NCBI GenBank assembly: GCA_963793465.1
Contig: CAWCAJ010000005.1
Span: forward strand, 1 to 64,000
Source of the DNA: CAJQPP01 sp963793465
Lineage (GTDB): Bacteria > Planctomycetota > Planctomycetia > Pirellulales > Pirellulaceae
Length of the DNA: 64,000 nucleotides
Direction of reading: 5' to 3'
The notes beneath the pieces are model-generated. The model saw only the letters and a program-made list of their open reading frames with translations. It had not been told where the DNA came from and did no database searches. Below are positions 26,981-35,619 of this stretch, in pieces. The stretch's first letter is position 1. Every line of letters starts with the position of its first letter. Both the position numbers and the translations under genes were made by a program.

Positions 26981-26986
26981 GGACGA

Positions 26987-28381
26987 CTAACTCGGTACAA
27001 CCGACGAATTCTCCGCTGAAACAGGCGTTTCGGCGTCGCTGGCCTGCCCCAGCAATGTGAAAAACAGGATCCAGCGAACAACCATCGTTGCCATACTGGT
27101 GACAGCTGCCGCAACGGCGGCACCCATCAAGCCCCATTGCATGATCAACGGTGGCGCAAGCGCCAGCAGCAGTGCCAGTCCGCCGGCGTTGATCCAAAGG
27201 TTGTGTTGGGGTTTCTCGATGATCAACAGACCGTTTTGGGGGATCATTTCCAGGCTTCGTGCCCATACCCCCAACGCCAACAGGATGAGCAACCATGGGT
27301 AGCCCGCGTATTGCTCCCCAAAAGCCAGAGTTACGATCTCATTCCCGACCAGGGCGATCGCGATACCGAAAGTACCAACAAAGACCGCCACGATTCGGGC
27401 AACACGAAGTGAGATTCTCCGTACCTGCTGGATGCCACCTTGTTGACGCGCCTGCGCCATGCGGGGAAGCATCACGTTGTGGATGGCCATGACAAAGGGA
27501 TTGGCCAGAAAGACGATCGTCGAGCAGGCAGTAAATATTCCGGCCGCCTGCGTCCCCAAATCCAGAGTGATCAACCACAACAGCGTCATTGAATGCAGCA
27601 TCAACGCCAGCAAGCTGGCGAAAATCCAGCGACCAAATTCCCAATTGGCAGACAGGTCATCCCGTAGGTCCTGCCGATGGATTGGAAACCGTTGGTAAGA
27701 CCGGGTGATCCAGAGGAGTCCCACCAGGCCGCAGCTGCAACCCCCGATGGCAAAGGCCGTGGCGGCAGATAACCAACCGAAATAAGCCAGAGTCAACAGT
27801 CCACCCAACTGGATAGCGGAGACGGCCCCATCGAGCACCAGGACGTGTAGCATTTGCAGGTGCGCCATCAGGAATTTGCGTACGAATTCCCGCAATAACA
27901 GCCAGGGGACGACGACCGCCAGTACGGAAAAGGTGGCTGTGAAACTCGGGGATACCATCAAGTGGCACACCAGCGCTGCGATCCCGAGAAAACACGCCGA
28001 TAGCAACCAGATTCCCATCCCGTGGACAAGCACGCTGCCGGCGAATCGCTGCTGGCGGGGGACTTGATGTTTGCGAAAGCGGATCAGGTAGGGCAAGGCG
28101 ACCAGCGTCTCCTGAGTACACAGGAACAAAACCAGGATGCTGAACGCCAGCGCATAGATGCCGAGTTCACTCTGTCCTGCGAACCGTCCGATCAGCACGG
28201 TGGTAAGGAAATTGGTGCCACTGTAGACTGCCTGATCGAGTAGCGAGACCAGCCCGCGGTTCGCCGATGTTCCCATGTTCAGATCAGGTACAAGCGGAAA
28301 ACGTCGGCGGATGAAACCGACGGTTGGCCCGAGACCGACTGGCGAGGCCGGTAGCCTGTTGTTTTCCGCGGTTTGGGGCAT
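26987..28381 (-). CDS. Oligosaccharide flippase (Wzx/MATE-like)
   Basis: A 464-aa polytopic protein with about 12-14 predicted helices, starting with GTSANRGLVSLLDQAVYSGT, then NFLTTVLIGRFAGQSELGIY, which is the polysaccharide-transport (PST) family start. It moves undecaprenyl-linked repeat units across the inner membrane. The order flippase, ligase/polymerase, transferases with a Wzz-like protein upstream indicates a Wzx/Wzy-type pathway. The first about 35 residues are hydrophilic and may be an over-long start; an internal ATG (MGTSANRG) fits the family better. Confidence 0.88.
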   Translation of the reverse strand: MPQTAENNRLPASPVGLGPTVGFIRRRFPLVPDLNMGTSANRGLVSLLDQAVYSGTNFLTTVLIGRFAGQSELGIYALAFSILVLFLCTQETLVALPYLIRFRKHQVPRQQRFAGSVLVHGMGIWLLSACFLGIAALVCHLMVSPSFTATFSVLAVVVPWLLLREFVRKFLMAHLQMLHVLVLDGAVSAIQLGGLLTLAYFGWLSAATAFAIGGCSCGLVGLLWITRSYQRFPIHRQDLRDDLSANWEFGRWIFASLLALMLHSMTLLWLITLDLGTQAAGIFTACSTIVFLANPFVMAIHNVMLPRMAQARQQGGIQQVRRISLRVARIVAVFVGTFGIAIALVGNEIVTLAFGEQYAGYPWLLILLALGVWARSLEMIPQNGLLIIEKPQHNLWINAGGLALLLALAPPLIMQWGLMGAAVAAAVTSMATMVVRWILFFTLLGQASDAETPVSAENSSVVPS

Positions 28382-28450
28382 CGATATTCTCAGGGTTCAC
28401 AACAATTTCGGTAGGGCAGCCAGGTCGGATCGAACCCGCCATCAGAGTGG

Positions 28451-29182
28451 CTACGCGCCAGGGGCGTCGCCACGGGGCATCCAGGACGGCTGTTGGTTGC
28501 GACGTCTGTTAAACACCACACCCAGCGGGTTGGCGGCTGCGAATTCCAGACTGTGCTTGGCATTTTGCACGACCGTTCCCGCCAAACGCTCGGCTTCTAC
28601 CACGATCACAACGCCTTGCAGTTGTGCCGCAAACGCCAAAGTGAAGGCGGCGCTCCGTTCGCCAACCGGTGGCAGATCAAACAGCACCAGCGAATGATGA
28701 AGTTGGGTTGCCTGAATGAACTGCACGATGCTGGCGTCAGACGTGGAATGGCGAGCCCGCCGTTTGGCTCCAGCTGCCACAATCGACAGACCACCGATCC
28801 GCGTTGGCTGGATGCACTCCGCTGCAGCCATTCCGTCGACCAGCGCTTCGGAAGCTCCCGGCGCAAGCTTGACGCGAAAGTCCCGATGCAACCGCGGGCG
28901 AAAAATGTTGGTGTCCACCAGCAGGACCGCCTCCCCCAGAGTGGCCGCGCGACGGGCCAGGTTGGCCACAACCGTGCTGACACCTTCGCCAGCGGCAGTG
29001 CTGGTGAAGCCGATCGTCAGTGGACGCAAGCCATCCCGGGCCTGTTGCAACCGGGACAGCAGCGTCGAGTAATATTGACGCAATTCACGCTGTCCCCGAG
29101 ACAGGTTGGCAGGCTCCCTTTGACGTCCCATTGCATTGCCGGTCGCTTGCTGATTAATGGCCATCTGCGAATTCAATCTCAA
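28451..29182 (-). CDS. CpsD/BY-kinase-like P-loop protein with altered Walker A
   Basis: A 243-aa protein of the MinD/CpsD/CapB group that regulates polysaccharide export together with a Wzz-type partner. It has TIGFTSTAAGEGVSTVVANL at about 57-76 where the family has GEGKST: the Walker A lysine is Val68. Walker A' is VDTNIFRPRLHR instead of VDADLRRP, and Walker B is VLFDLPPVGER. No C-terminal tyrosine cluster is seen (it ends RRNQQPSWMPRGDAPG). ATP binding or kinase activity is therefore doubtful, and it may act as a structural partner of the chain-length protein. It lies 41 bp after the Wzz/GumC gene. Confidence 0.8.
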   Translation of the reverse strand: MRLNSQMAINQQATGNAMGRQREPANLSRGQRELRQYYSTLLSRLQQARDGLRPLTIGFTSTAAGEGVSTVVANLARRAATLGEAVLLVDTNIFRPRLHRDFRVKLAPGASEALVDGMAAAECIQPTRIGGLSIVAAGAKRRARHSTSDASIVQFIQATQLHHSLVLFDLPPVGERSAAFTLAFAAQLQGVVIVVEAERLAGTVVQNAKHSLEFAAANPLGVVFNRRRNQQPSWMPRGDAPGA

Positions 29183-29223
29183 CTTCTATCCAAGGTTGCA
29201 TTCATCAAGCTTCTGGTGAGTGT

Positions 29224-30744
29224 TCAGTTCGGGGTGATGGCTTGACCCGAATTACGCGGCAACGTCACCAATACCGGCAGATCAAGGGCTTGCTCCACCT
29301 GAGTGGGTGTCGTAAATGACTGGTCCCGATAATCGGCGATCAAGGCAATACCGCAGCCTCCAAACACAGCGGCCATCAGACCCATGAGCAGGGTGATGGC
29401 TTTTTGCGGACTGACCGGTTTTTCCTCAAGGGTGGCGTATTGAACCACGCTTACGCTGGTGATGCTCTCGTTTTCCAGGGCATCGCCGATCCGCGCCTGC
29501 TCAAGTTTTTCTGCATGCAGTCGATACTTCGTGGACATGACATTGACCCCCTGCTCCAGCTGGGCCAGTTGTACTTCCTGGTTGTTAAGCCGATGCAATT
29601 TATCCTGCAGACCGGTACGCTGTTCAGCGAGTACCTTCCCTTCGGCACGCAGCGATTCCAGTCGTGATTGATCCGCCAAAAACGTTACGCGGAGTTGTTG
29701 ACGCACCGGATTCAATCCCTCTGTCGTCTGAGTCTTCTCAATCTGCTGTTTCAGAATCTCCTCAACCTGCAGTCGCTGCTTCTGGACGGCAATGACCAGC
29801 GGGTGCTGGCCGCTGTATTTGGCCATCAAGTCACGCTCTCTGATCTCCAGGTCAAAAAGCTGCTGACGCATGCCGTCCCGGGCATCATTGGTCATGCCCG
29901 TGACGTTTTCGGTGATCAGCGTTTCCGGCAGGGAATCAATGTGCTTGCGGAGTTCGTTGACGCTTGCCCGGGCGGAGGAAATTGCCGCGTCGTTGGTGAG
30001 AATCCGGCCTTCCACTGCGCCCAATTGCTCCTCCAGGATGCGTTGTTGACCGGTAATCGACAGCAAGCCAAACTCGTTCTTGGCATCACCCAGCGCGCGG
30101 GCCGCTTTCGTCAATTGATCTTTGAGTAGTTCTTCCTGACCGACAAAAAATTCGTAGGAACCCTGCGTGTGATTCAGTCGGACATTTTCCTGCATGAATG
30201 CGTCTACCCAGGCTTGTGTGATCTTTTGAGCAAGCTCAGGTGCACGATCCCGGCAGCGGATCGTCACCACCCCCGACGCTTTGGGTGAGCTGATCGTCAC
30301 TCGCTCTTGCAGGTGACGAATCGCTCGTTCACGGTCACTGATGGGGTCCAGTTTGCGAATCGGATCCAGTAGCGAGTTGATAATCGCCATTGCCGATGAC
30401 GCCCCCGCTGTGGCCTGGCCCGACCCCAGGATTTCAGCGACGCCCAACTTTTCAGCCACGATTTCAGCAATATGTCGACTACGCAGGATATCAAGGACCG
30501 AGTTGATCTCTTCCTCACGAGTCTGGAAAACCTGAAGTGTTTGACCCACCGTTGCGGTCGCATCCAGCGTGGCGGTTTCGCGACCGATGCGAATCAACAG
30601 CTTCGATTCAGAAGCATATTGGCGTGGTAAATAGACAATTGCCGCGACTACCAGCACCATGAACACAGCCACAAAGGTAATGACCTTGAACTTGTGTCGG
30701 AGCAGAATGCCAACGACGGACAACAGTGGATTGGTGCTGGGCAT
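29224..30744 (-). CDS. Polysaccharide chain-length determinant (Wzz/GumC family)
   Basis: A 506-aa inner-membrane protein. It has an N-terminal membrane helix (about 17-36, VITFVAVFMVLVVAAIVYLP), the Wzz domain just after it (QYASESKLLIRIGRE), a long periplasmic coiled-coil part (about 190-420), the GNVR-like region and a second helix near 455-475 (AITLLMGLMAAVFGGCGIAL). The cytoplasmic tail is short. It sets chain length and, with the CpsD-like protein, controls export. It is the first gene of the polysaccharide operon; the operon promoter should lie in 30745-31000. Confidence 0.9.
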   Translation of the reverse strand: MPSTNPLLSVVGILLRHKFKVITFVAVFMVLVVAAIVYLPRQYASESKLLIRIGRETATLDATATVGQTLQVFQTREEEINSVLDILRSRHIAEIVAEKLGVAEILGSGQATAGASSAMAIINSLLDPIRKLDPISDRERAIRHLQERVTISSPKASGVVTIRCRDRAPELAQKITQAWVDAFMQENVRLNHTQGSYEFFVGQEELLKDQLTKAARALGDAKNEFGLLSITGQQRILEEQLGAVEGRILTNDAAISSARASVNELRKHIDSLPETLITENVTGMTNDARDGMRQQLFDLEIRERDLMAKYSGQHPLVIAVQKQRLQVEEILKQQIEKTQTTEGLNPVRQQLRVTFLADQSRLESLRAEGKVLAEQRTGLQDKLHRLNNQEVQLAQLEQGVNVMSTKYRLHAEKLEQARIGDALENESITSVSVVQYATLEEKPVSPQKAITLLMGLMAAVFGGCGIALIADYRDQSFTTPTQVEQALDLPVLVTLPRNSGQAITPN

Positions 30745-31397
30745 GATGTTTTATCGCGATGTCAACCGACATTCCGCGCAGGAGGGGGTGAACGCCACCG
30801 GACTGACGGAAGCCGGGCACGAAACGAGGGGAAATTTGCGAAATTGAAAGAAAGTAACCACTCAGTCTAGTTCGGTCGATCGCGTTGTACAGCGAAAAAC
30901 GGATGACGGAGCTCGGCCCGACTCCAGATTGGGCCAATTGGGAGCAGGCTTATGCCCCAAATCGCTACCCCGCCTCGCCAATCCAAACACTGCGTGACTG
31001 TCGCTTGCGGGTGCCTGTTGACCCCCGCGACCTTCCGCAGATTGGATCCTGTGGTTTTCCTGGTTCCCTGCCGTTTCGGCAATGGCTGCGATCATCGGTT
31101 CGGTTCCCCTACCGGTTGGGGCAATCGACACTTGGGAGCAAGCGAGTGTTGGGGCAAGCGAGTGTTGGGGCAGACTGGGCGGCCCCGGCTGGTCTGAACG
31201 GTTGCCAGTTCAGCGACGCGGAGGAGGTAGCTGAAGTCGCCCGACTTCATGCGGCTTGTTTGCGGACCCGGGTTTTAGCTGAAGTCGCAAGACTTCAGAG
31301 GGGTTGCTTTTGTCGTTGATTTCGTGGCTGTCAAGACAGCCGCTCTGAACCGTTACCAGTTCAGCTACCGCAGCCATCTCCCCGGGATCAATTTCGA
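30745..31397. other. Intergenic region with tandem repeats and a cluster of hairpins
   Basis: About 650 bases with no convincing gene. Two exact 16-bp copies of CAAGCGAGTGTTGGGG lie at 31139-31170. From 31194 to 31364 there are five perfect short hairpins (listed separately). The promoter of the minus-strand polysaccharide operon must lie near 30745-30900; I could not identify clear boxes. Frames 30862-31131 minus and 30885-31319 plus are not protein-like. Confidence 0.6.
31194..31364. repeat. Cluster of five short palindromes
   Basis: CTGAAC/GTTCAG at 31194-31213, TGAAGTCG/CGACTTCA at 31232-31249, CTGAAGTC/GACTTCAG at 31279-31298, GGCTGTC/GACAGCC at 31326-31341 and CTGAAC/GTTCAG at 31345-31364. 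The first and last are copies of one another, and the second and third are also copies. They lie between the 3' end of the sulfatase gene and the 5' end of the polysaccharide operon, where such repeats could act as terminators or REP-like elements. Confidence 0.75.
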
Positions 31398-33029
31398 TCA
31401 ACGACGGAGTGAGCGAATGGCCTGCATGCCCAATGGTTGGCGATCCCGGGGAGCGCTGCGACCACTGTCTTTCAATGTCTGCAGCAAGACCTGCAGCTGC
31501 TTGCGTTTGGCCTGCTCCTCGAAAAACAGATTGGTCGTTTCACCGGGGTCGTCCAGCAGGTTGTAGAGTTGGCCGGTGGCGTCAGGGGCTTTCTCGATCA
31601 GCGCGTAGGGTTCCAGGATACCCTGCTCATAGTTGTTGCCGCCGGACCCCCGGTGATCGAGGTATTTCCAGTTCCCCTGCCGAATCTGAAACTCGCCGCG
31701 GAAACTCTGAGTCAGCATATGCGGGCGAATCGGTTGATCGGATGGCTGGATCCCCAGCATGGCCGGCAACATGTCGTAACTGTCGGTCGCGTCCTGTTCC
31801 CGCAACGGGTAGCCGACAACCGATGCCAACGTGGCAAAAAAATCGGTGGTGTTGATCAACTGGTCGGAGACCTGGCCGGCGGGAAACTTGTCAGGCCAAC
31901 GGGCAATCAAGGGAACACGATGCCCCCCTTCCCAGCCATCCCGTTTCATGCCCCGCCATCCACGGCAGGGATCGTGCTGGTGATCCCGACGCATCCAGTC
32001 CACATGGACGGTCTCGGCCCCATTGTCGGCTGTAAACAGGACCAGCGTATGGTCGTCGATGTTCAGGCTTTCCAGCAGATCCAGCACGCGACCGACCAGG
32101 GCATCCAACTGGAACACGAAATCGCCACGGGGTCCGCCAGCGGTTTGGCCTGAGAACTCGCTGGCTGGCAACACGGGGGCGTGCGCGATTTGTGTCGACA
32201 GCAGGGCAAAAAACGGCTGATCTGGTGTGTGGGTCCTGTGGTTGCTGATGAAGTCGCGGGTTTTGTCGAGAAACAGCAGATCTGCATCCACAAATTGGTA
32301 TCCAGGCGCCATCCAGCCTTCATCATTGTCCCATCGCCACTTGCCTCCGGGATTCGGCAGGTTTTCCCGATGGTGCCGTTGGCTGGCGGGAACCGGGACT
32401 CTGCCGTTTTCGATATAGATGTACAGCGGGTCGGTGGTGGGGCAGTTGGGAGTGATAAAGGACTCGTCAAAGCCCCGTGCATTCGGTCCGTCGATCAAGG
32501 GAGTACTTTTTTCGTAGTCGATCCGTAACGAATTTTCAAAACCGCCTGCCAGCCGCTTCCCTTGCCTGTCATACCACGTCAAACCCACGTGCCATTTGCC
32601 AAAAACACCGGTGCGGTAACCCTGCATTTTCAACATCTGGGCCATCGTCAGCGTGCCCGGCTTCAGGTAACTGGGTCCACCCGGTCCTTCAAAGGCTCCT
32701 CCGCCTCGGCCCGTGGATCGATAGATCTGCTGACCCGAAAGCAGGCCATAGCGAGAGGGTGAACAGATGGTGGAGGGACTGTGCGCGTCAGTGAAGCGAA
32801 TGCCCTCCCGCGCCATTTGATCGAGTCGAGGCGTGGGGTAGACGCACTGGGGGTTGTAACAAGCGAGGTCACCGTAACCCAGATCGTCGGCGTAGATAAT
32901 GATGATGTTGGGCAATGCCGGCGGTGGTTCGGGTTGCCCGGTTTGCCCATAAACCGACGCTGAGGAAATGCAGCCAGCGAGGAACAGCCCGCAGAGGGCG
33001 AGTCGTCGTGAGGGAGTGAGTGATTTCAT
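31398..33029 (-). CDS. Sulfatase (arylsulfatase family), probable lipoprotein
   Basis: A 543-aa type I sulfatase that hydrolyses sulfate esters, probably from algal polysaccharides. From ATG 33029 the N-terminus is a signal peptide (RRLALCGLFLAGC) with a possible lipobox LAGC at Cys20. IIIIYADDLGYGDLACYNP gives the metal-binding Asp pair. Cys89 in ICSPSRYGLLSG is the CxPSR formylglycine site. KWHVGL carries the Lys-His pair, and FTADNGAETVH the metal Asp-Asn. The frame is open to 33179, and another ATG lies at 33044. Activity needs a formylglycine-generating enzyme, which is not in this window. A PEP-CTERM gene lies just upstream. Confidence 0.9.
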   Translation of the reverse strand: MKSLTPSRRLALCGLFLAGCISSASVYGQTGQPEPPPALPNIIIIYADDLGYGDLACYNPQCVYPTPRLDQMAREGIRFTDAHSPSTICSPSRYGLLSGQQIYRSTGRGGGAFEGPGGPSYLKPGTLTMAQMLKMQGYRTGVFGKWHVGLTWYDRQGKRLAGGFENSLRIDYEKSTPLIDGPNARGFDESFITPNCPTTDPLYIYIENGRVPVPASQRHHRENLPNPGGKWRWDNDEGWMAPGYQFVDADLLFLDKTRDFISNHRTHTPDQPFFALLSTQIAHAPVLPASEFSGQTAGGPRGDFVFQLDALVGRVLDLLESLNIDDHTLVLFTADNGAETVHVDWMRRDHQHDPCRGWRGMKRDGWEGGHRVPLIARWPDKFPAGQVSDQLINTTDFFATLASVVGYPLREQDATDSYDMLPAMLGIQPSDQPIRPHMLTQSFRGEFQIRQGNWKYLDHRGSGGNNYEQGILEPYALIEKAPDATGQLYNLLDDPGETTNLFFEEQAKRKQLQVLLQTLKDSGRSAPRDRQPLGMQAIRSLRR

Positions 33030-33179
33030 AGATAGAGAATCCATCACCTGGCCTTTCGCGTCAATCCGGGCGGGCCAAACAAAAAAAACGCCATGGGAGC
33101 TACCCATGGCGATTGGTTTTCTATTCGGTTGCATACCGCTTGATGGCAAACACGCTTCCTTCCGAGGGAAAAGGACCAC

Positions 33180-33927
33180 TTATTTGTTGCGGCGGCGAAT
33201 GCCAGCGAAGGCCAGGCCGGCACCGGCCCAAATCAACAGACTGGACGGTTCGGGGACCAGTGTGGCTGTGAACAGGAAGTCGCGGGGACTGCCCGATGCC
33301 CCATCAAAGTCTACCCAGCCACGTCCCACGTAGGTTGTGGTTGGATCGTAGGCAGGATGACCGTTCAAACGATGACCGTCGTTATCAAAGATGAATGACA
33401 AATCGTTGTTATCGCCCTTGTCAAAAAAGCTGAATAAACTGTCGTTGACTCCATTACCCACAAAGCCGGCAGTTTGGCCTGACAGCGCCGTCAATGTTCC
33501 AACATTGGATAAATTCGTTTGGTCATCAGTCACCTCAATGCGATCTCCAGCCACATTGACACCGACCGTGTACTGAAAATTCACGTCAATTAGCCCGACT
33601 TGACCACTTCCCTCGTTGTATCCGCTACTACTATTGTCATTCAGGCCCCCATACATACTGCCTGATATGGTGACGGTATTGCCATTCACGACCAATGTGG
33701 CCTGAGTCCAATCGCCGGGGTCGATCGAGTCCGGTCTGGTGAATTGCCAAGTGTAAACTCCCGAATTCTGCGCCGCCAAAATTGTTGATGATTAGGCCGT
33801 ACAAGGGCGGTGCATAACCACCGTCGGGGTGGTCACTCAAAACATAAGTCAACGAGCCGCGGGCGTCGGCCGCAAACAAACAGGCGGCCAAAACCAAAAA
33901 CAAGCCGCTGAGGCGAGAAATCTTCAT
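33180..33927 (-). pseudogene. PEP-CTERM anchored exported protein, frameshifted
   Basis: ATG 33927 opens a signal peptide (MKISRLSGLFLVLAACLFAA) and reads to GLIINNFGG, where the frame is lost near 33770-33785. The next frame continues the same protein (NSGVYTWQFTRPDS, then beta-rich Gly/Asp/Asn sequence) and ends in VPEPSSLLIWAGAGLAFAGI plus RRRNK, a textbook PEP-CTERM sorting signal (PEP, hydrophobic helix, basic end). The mature protein would be about 220 residues, secreted and processed by an exosortase-type system. A single-base indel explains the break; whether it is biological or an assembly error is not decidable here. It lies just before the sulfatase. Confidence 0.8.
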
Positions 33928-34141
33928 GGCAGGGGTCCTCTCAAGGGGGGAAGGTAGGCAGGCGGGAAGGAAGGTGGGACCTAAGCATCATCGACGTCGC
34001 GGAACCAGCCGTCAAGCAACTCTGACCAAAAATCACCCCAAAATGAGAATTATGAAAATTCCTGTTCCTTCGGGAACTCTGGTTTGATCCCGGCTGACGC
34101 GTAAGCGGGGATCTTAAACCCAGCTTGATTTAGCAGGGGAC

Positions 34142-34309
34142 GGGCACTTGGCATCAATGTTGGACGGTGTCCTGTTCATCAGACCTGTATTGAAAGGACC
34201 GTGCGGGATTCGCACCAATACTGCTGGGCAAGCCAGCAGTGGCACCCGGCAGCTTCAGCAAGGGACCGGCCTTTCGCATCCATGTTGAACGGCTTCCTGC
34301 CCATCAAGA
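34142..34309. repeat. Imperfect direct repeats of about 43 bp flanking a palindromic repeat
   Basis: GGGCACTTGGCATCAATGTT with GGACGGTGTCCTGTTCATCA (34142-34182) recurs as GGCCTTTCGCATCCATGTTG with AACGGCTTCCTGCCCATCAA (34268-34308), 126 bp later, about 75% identical. Between them lies one copy of the dispersed palindromic repeat at 34188-34248. The whole 33928-34329 stretch holds no gene that I can recognise. Confidence 0.65.
34188..34248 (+). repeat. Dispersed palindromic repeat B, copy 1
   Basis: TATTGAAAGGACCGTGCGGG, then the perfect hairpin ACTGCTGG-GCAAG-CCAGCAGT followed by GGCACC. The same consensus occurs at 46964-47050 and 55207-55292. This copy lacks the right-hand extension (CTTGCCAGACCACC) seen in the other two, and it lacks the A motif. 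Confidence 0.8.
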
Positions 34310-34329
34310 CTCCATCTGGATTGCCCACC

Positions 34330-35040
34330 TTACGTTCCCAGTGTGGACATGCCCCCATCGACCCCGATCACCTGCCCTGTGATCCAACCCGCGTCCGCCA
34401 TCATCAGAAAGTGTGCCATGGCCGCCAGATCCTGGGGTAGGCCCGTGCGACGTAAAGGGTATTTTTCGGCCATAGCAGCCCGACTCTCATCGTTGGCAAA
34501 AAAACGGGCGGCCAGTGGGGTTTCGGTGAGTGCCGGTGCAATACAGTTTACGCGGATCGACGGTGCCCATTCGGCGGCCAGCGAGCGGGTCAATCCTTCC
34601 ACGGCCCCTTTGGCGGCAGCTACCGAAGCGTGCATTGGCAATCCTTTGCCCACGGCCACCGTGCTGAACATGACCACACCGGACGTTTGCTCGCCGGCAC
34701 CCCGTTTCAAACCCGGCAAGCAGGCCTGCAAGAACTTCACGGCGCCAATCAGGTTGATTTCCAGATCCCTGCGAAAATCATCGGGCTTCAACGCGCGAAA
34801 GGAACGCAGGTTGATCGAACCCGGGCAGTAGGCCACGCCCTGAATGGAGTCCGGCAATGCCGCGGAGGCAACTTCGTCGGTCGTGAAATCCGCCGCATGA
34901 TGCTGGACTTTGTCGGTCACCCGCAGTTGGTCCACCGATCGAGAAATCACATCCACACGGTCGGCAGAATTTTCCAGCAAACGGACCAACTGTAAACCGA
35001 TCCCACTGCTTCCGCCGGCGATCACAAAGTTTCCACTCAT
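34330..35040 (-). CDS. SDR-family oxidoreductase lacking the catalytic tyrosine
   Basis: A 236-aa short-chain dehydrogenase-like protein. The cofactor motif is FVIAGGSSGIGLQLVRLL (TGxxxGIG variant) at residues 5-22. NAG is replaced by YCPGSINLR, and the catalytic Ser is in VVMFSTVAVGKGLPMHAS. The YxxxK motif reads VAAAK, so the Tyr is Val (codon GTA at about 34610) while Lys remains. The C-terminal half (RVNCIAPALTETPLAARFF; VIGVDGGMSTLGT) is normal. It may bind NAD(P) without the usual dehydrogenase chemistry. ATG 35040 is chosen because residues upstream are Lys/Gln-rich junk. It lies 110 bp after the DUF2256 gene, on the same strand. Confidence 0.85.
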   Translation of the reverse strand: MSGNFVIAGGSSGIGLQLVRLLENSADRVDVISRSVDQLRVTDKVQHHAADFTTDEVASAALPDSIQGVAYCPGSINLRSFRALKPDDFRRDLEINLIGAVKFLQACLPGLKRGAGEQTSGVVMFSTVAVGKGLPMHASVAAAKGAVEGLTRSLAAEWAPSIRVNCIAPALTETPLAARFFANDESRAAMAEKYPLRRTGLPQDLAAMAHFLMMADAGWITGQVIGVDGGMSTLGT

Positions 35041-35150
35041 TATTATTTCTTCCCCGGCCCCTGGGTTCGGGCCGATTGCTTTCGCCTTTTTTGGCTTTTG
35101 ACCATTTTCTTTAGCTTTACCCTGTTGATTTCGCTGACGCTGACAATTCG

Positions 35151-35309
35151 TCACTGCTGGCGATTTCGCACCTTACTGTCACGACGGCAGCGTTCACTGC
35201 AAAACAGGACGTGGTCCCAGTCCCGCTTCCATTTCTCTCGGCAGGCAAACGTTCGGCCGCAGTGCCCGCAATGCTTCTTCAAAAGCAGCAGTTTACGATG
35301 GTCCATCAT
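35151..35309 (-). CDS. DUF2256 zinc-ribbon-like small protein
   Basis: A 52-aa protein from ATG 35309 (MMDHRKLLLLKKHCGHCGRT) with four cysteines in two CxxC/CxxxC pairs: CGHCGRTFACREKWKRDWD then HVLFCSERCRRDS. This is the DUF2256 pattern, a small metal-binding protein commonly found next to photolyase/cryptochrome genes. Here it is divergent from, and 310 bp away from, the photolyase fusion. The exact role is unknown; a link to the photolyase is suggested by gene neighbourhood only. It was found by reading the minus strand. Confidence 0.8.
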   Translation of the reverse strand: MMDHRKLLLLKKHCGHCGRTFACREKWKRDWDHVLFCSERCRRDSKVRNRQQ

Positions 35310-35619
35310 TTTACGTCAGCGGGCTGGAGAACGCGGAATCAGTGAACTGGGGGGATGATTTTCCGGTTTTGCAAATAATTCAAGGTGCTTCCACGTGAAG
35401 TCGCTTCCTCGAGAACCTCTACGTGAAATCGCGGAAACGGCCTTCGGGCAAATTTGTCCCGATAGACGGCCAACCGAGATCGAATTGCGGGCGTAACGCG
35501 TTTTCGTGCAAAATGGAGTGACAGGCGTCGCAATTGACAAAAAAAGTTGCAACCGTCGACAAAATTCCCTGAGACCTTTCAGTCCGCATTGCCCAGTTTG
35601 CATTGCCGAAAAGCCAGCC

